A stretch of 7,379 nucleotides of DNA. Origin: Rickettsiales bacterium (GTDB taxonomy: Bacteria; Pseudomonadota; Alphaproteobacteria; Rickettsiales; JALZUV01). Of this stretch, positions 6,498 through 7,379 are shown in pieces. The notes below the pieces were generated by a model that worked only from the letters and a program-made list of their open reading frames with translations, was not told the origin of the DNA and did not search any database. The stretch is from contig JALZUV010000070.1 of assembly GCA_023301245.1 (NCBI GenBank), positions 1 to 7,379 of the forward strand, in the 5' to 3' direction. Numbering within the stretch: position 1 is the stretch's first letter; each line of letters starts with the position of its first letter. A program made the position numbers and the translations under genes.

Positions 6498-7379
6498 TTA
6501 CTCCCACTCAATTGTGCCGGGTGGCTTACTGGTAATATCATAGACTACGCGGTTAATTCCTTTTACTTCATTAATAATGCGCGTGGCAGCTCGGCCTAAA
6601 AATTCGTGGTCGAACGGATAATAATCGGCGGTCATCCCATCGGTTGAGGTGACAGCGCGCAGCGCGCAAACAAATTCATAAGTGCGGTTATCGCCCATAA
6701 CGCCTACGGTGCGCACAGGTAATAGCACGGCAAAGGCCTGCCAAATATCATCATAAAGACCGCTTTTGCGAATTTCATCAAGATAAACCGCATCGGCTTT
6801 TTGCAAGATATCAATTTTCTCTTGGCTAATTTCACCCGGAATACGAATGCCCAAGCCAGGGCCAGGGAACGGATGGCGTTTTAGTAAATCTTCAGCCATG
6901 CCGAGTTCTTCACCAAGGGCGCGCACTTCATCTTTAAATAGCTCGCGCACGGGCTCTAGCAATTTTAGGTTCATGCGCTCGGGTAGGCCGCCCACATTAT
7001 GATGCGATTTGATGGTAACGCTTGGGCCGCCCGTAAAGCTTACAGATTCAATTACATCAGGGTAAAGCGTGCCTTGCGCTAGGAAGTCGGCGCCACCTGC
7101 GGTTTCTACTTCTTGCTCAAACACTTCGATAAAGGTTTGGCCAATAATTTTGCGTTTACGCTCAGGGTCGCTTACGCCATTGAGGCGGTGAAGGAAAAAC
7201 TTGCTCGCATCAACATAAGTGAGCGGCACTTTATAATTTTCAGCATAGCGATTACGAACCTCATCGGCTTCGTCTTTGCGCAATAAGCCTGTATTTACAA
7301 ACACGCAAATTAGCTGCTCGCCAATGGCTTCGTGCAATAAGTTGGCAACGACAGAGGAGTCAACGCCGCCGCTGACTGC
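6498..7379 (-). CDS. guaA: GMP synthase (glutamine-hydrolysing), 5' part outside window
   Basis: GuaA converts XMP to GMP with ATP and glutamine in purine synthesis. The frame is open to the right edge and gives the last 293 residues. It begins inside the ATP-pyrophosphatase domain: visible residues 3-8 are the P-loop SGGVDS. Further family landmarks are SDPERKRKIIG (69-79), QGTLYPDVIES (102-112), HHNVGGLP (126-133), FPGPGLGIRI (171-180) and the C-terminal dimerisation domain ending KPPGTIEWE. The N-terminal glutamine amidotransferase domain with its Cys-His-Glu triad, about 225 residues, lies outside the window. The apparent start at 7337 is an internal Leu codon (TTG), not the real start. 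The gene leads into the YfgM-like gene after 8 bp and may head the operon, but the promoter is not in view. Confidence 0.97.
   Translation of the reverse strand, partial: AVSGGVDSSVVANLLHEAIGEQLICVFVNTGLLRKDEADEVRNRYAENYKVPLTYVDASKFFLHRLNGVSDPERKRKIIGQTFIEVFEQEVETAGGADFLAQGTLYPDVIESVSFTGGPSVTIKSHHNVGGLPERMNLKLLEPVRELFKDEVRALGEELGMAEDLLKRHPFPGPGLGIRIPGEISQEKIDILQKADAVYLDEIRKSGLYDDIWQAFAVLLPVRTVGVMGDNRTYEFVCALRAVTSTDGMTADYYPFDHEFLGRAATRIINEVKGINRVVYDITSKPPGTIEWE
6501..6505 (-). promoter_or_regulatory. Ribosome-binding site deciding the YfgM-like start
   Basis: GGGAG on the minus strand is formed by the Trp and Glu codons at the end of guaA and lies 11 nt before the ATG at 6489. The spacing is a little long, but no comparable site precedes the alternative GTG at 6507, so the ATG is favoured. 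Confidence 0.55.

Noticed and set aside
1..7379. Undescribed defence, mobile or other accessory system
   Set aside because: All six genes belong to well-known core families, with conserved order and similar codon use; no mobile-element genes, direct repeats, att-like sites or unexplained gaps over 120 bp were seen.

Overview
The window carries six protein genes, all on the minus strand and tightly packed: guaA (3' part), a YfgM-like tetratricopeptide protein, bamB, der, flhB and cckA (5' part). In the direction of transcription the order runs from the right edge to the left edge. The first and last genes are cut by the window edges; the other four are complete and show no frameshift. I see no tRNA, rRNA, CRISPR array, insertion sequence or phage gene.

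The organism is most likely an alphaproteobacterium. The strongest evidence is the CckA-type hybrid histidine kinase (His box GGVAHDFNNLL, two N-terminal membrane helices, PAS-like regions, C-terminal receiver), which belongs to the alphaproteobacterial CckA-ChpT-CtrA phosphorelay. The YfgM-like protein with its single N-terminal membrane anchor and the NKAE motif in Der fit this too. Base composition looks close to half G+C by eye, so it is not a high-GC rhizobial or caulobacterial genome. I cannot name the order or genus. FlhB implies a flagellated cell, and BamB implies an outer membrane.

Right part (4570-7379): the GMP synthase gene guaA ends 8 bp before the preferred start of the YfgM-like gene, whose stop codon directly abuts the bamB start. 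The bamB stop is one base from the der start. These four genes look like one transcription and translation unit. The trio yfgM-bamB-der is a known conserved neighbourhood, also found in E. coli. It joins an envelope chaperone-like protein, an outer-membrane assembly lipoprotein and a ribosome-assembly GTPase. At the bamB/der junction a perfect 8-bp inverted repeat lies where a Shine-Dalgarno sequence would be expected.

Left part (1-3203): after a 120-bp spacer holding several inverted repeats and a near-match to a CtrA box comes flhB, the flagellar export switch protein, and then, after 66 bp with a strong ribosome-binding site, cckA. CckA controls CtrA, which in Caulobacter controls flagellar genes, so a CtrA site in front of flhB-cckA would form a regulatory loop. 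That is inference from one imperfect site.

Overall this is ordinary, well-conserved core genome. I found no candidate for an undescribed system. The most useful second looks are the hairpin at the bamB/der junction, the CtrA-like site, and a run of eight C residues inside the cckA kinase domain.
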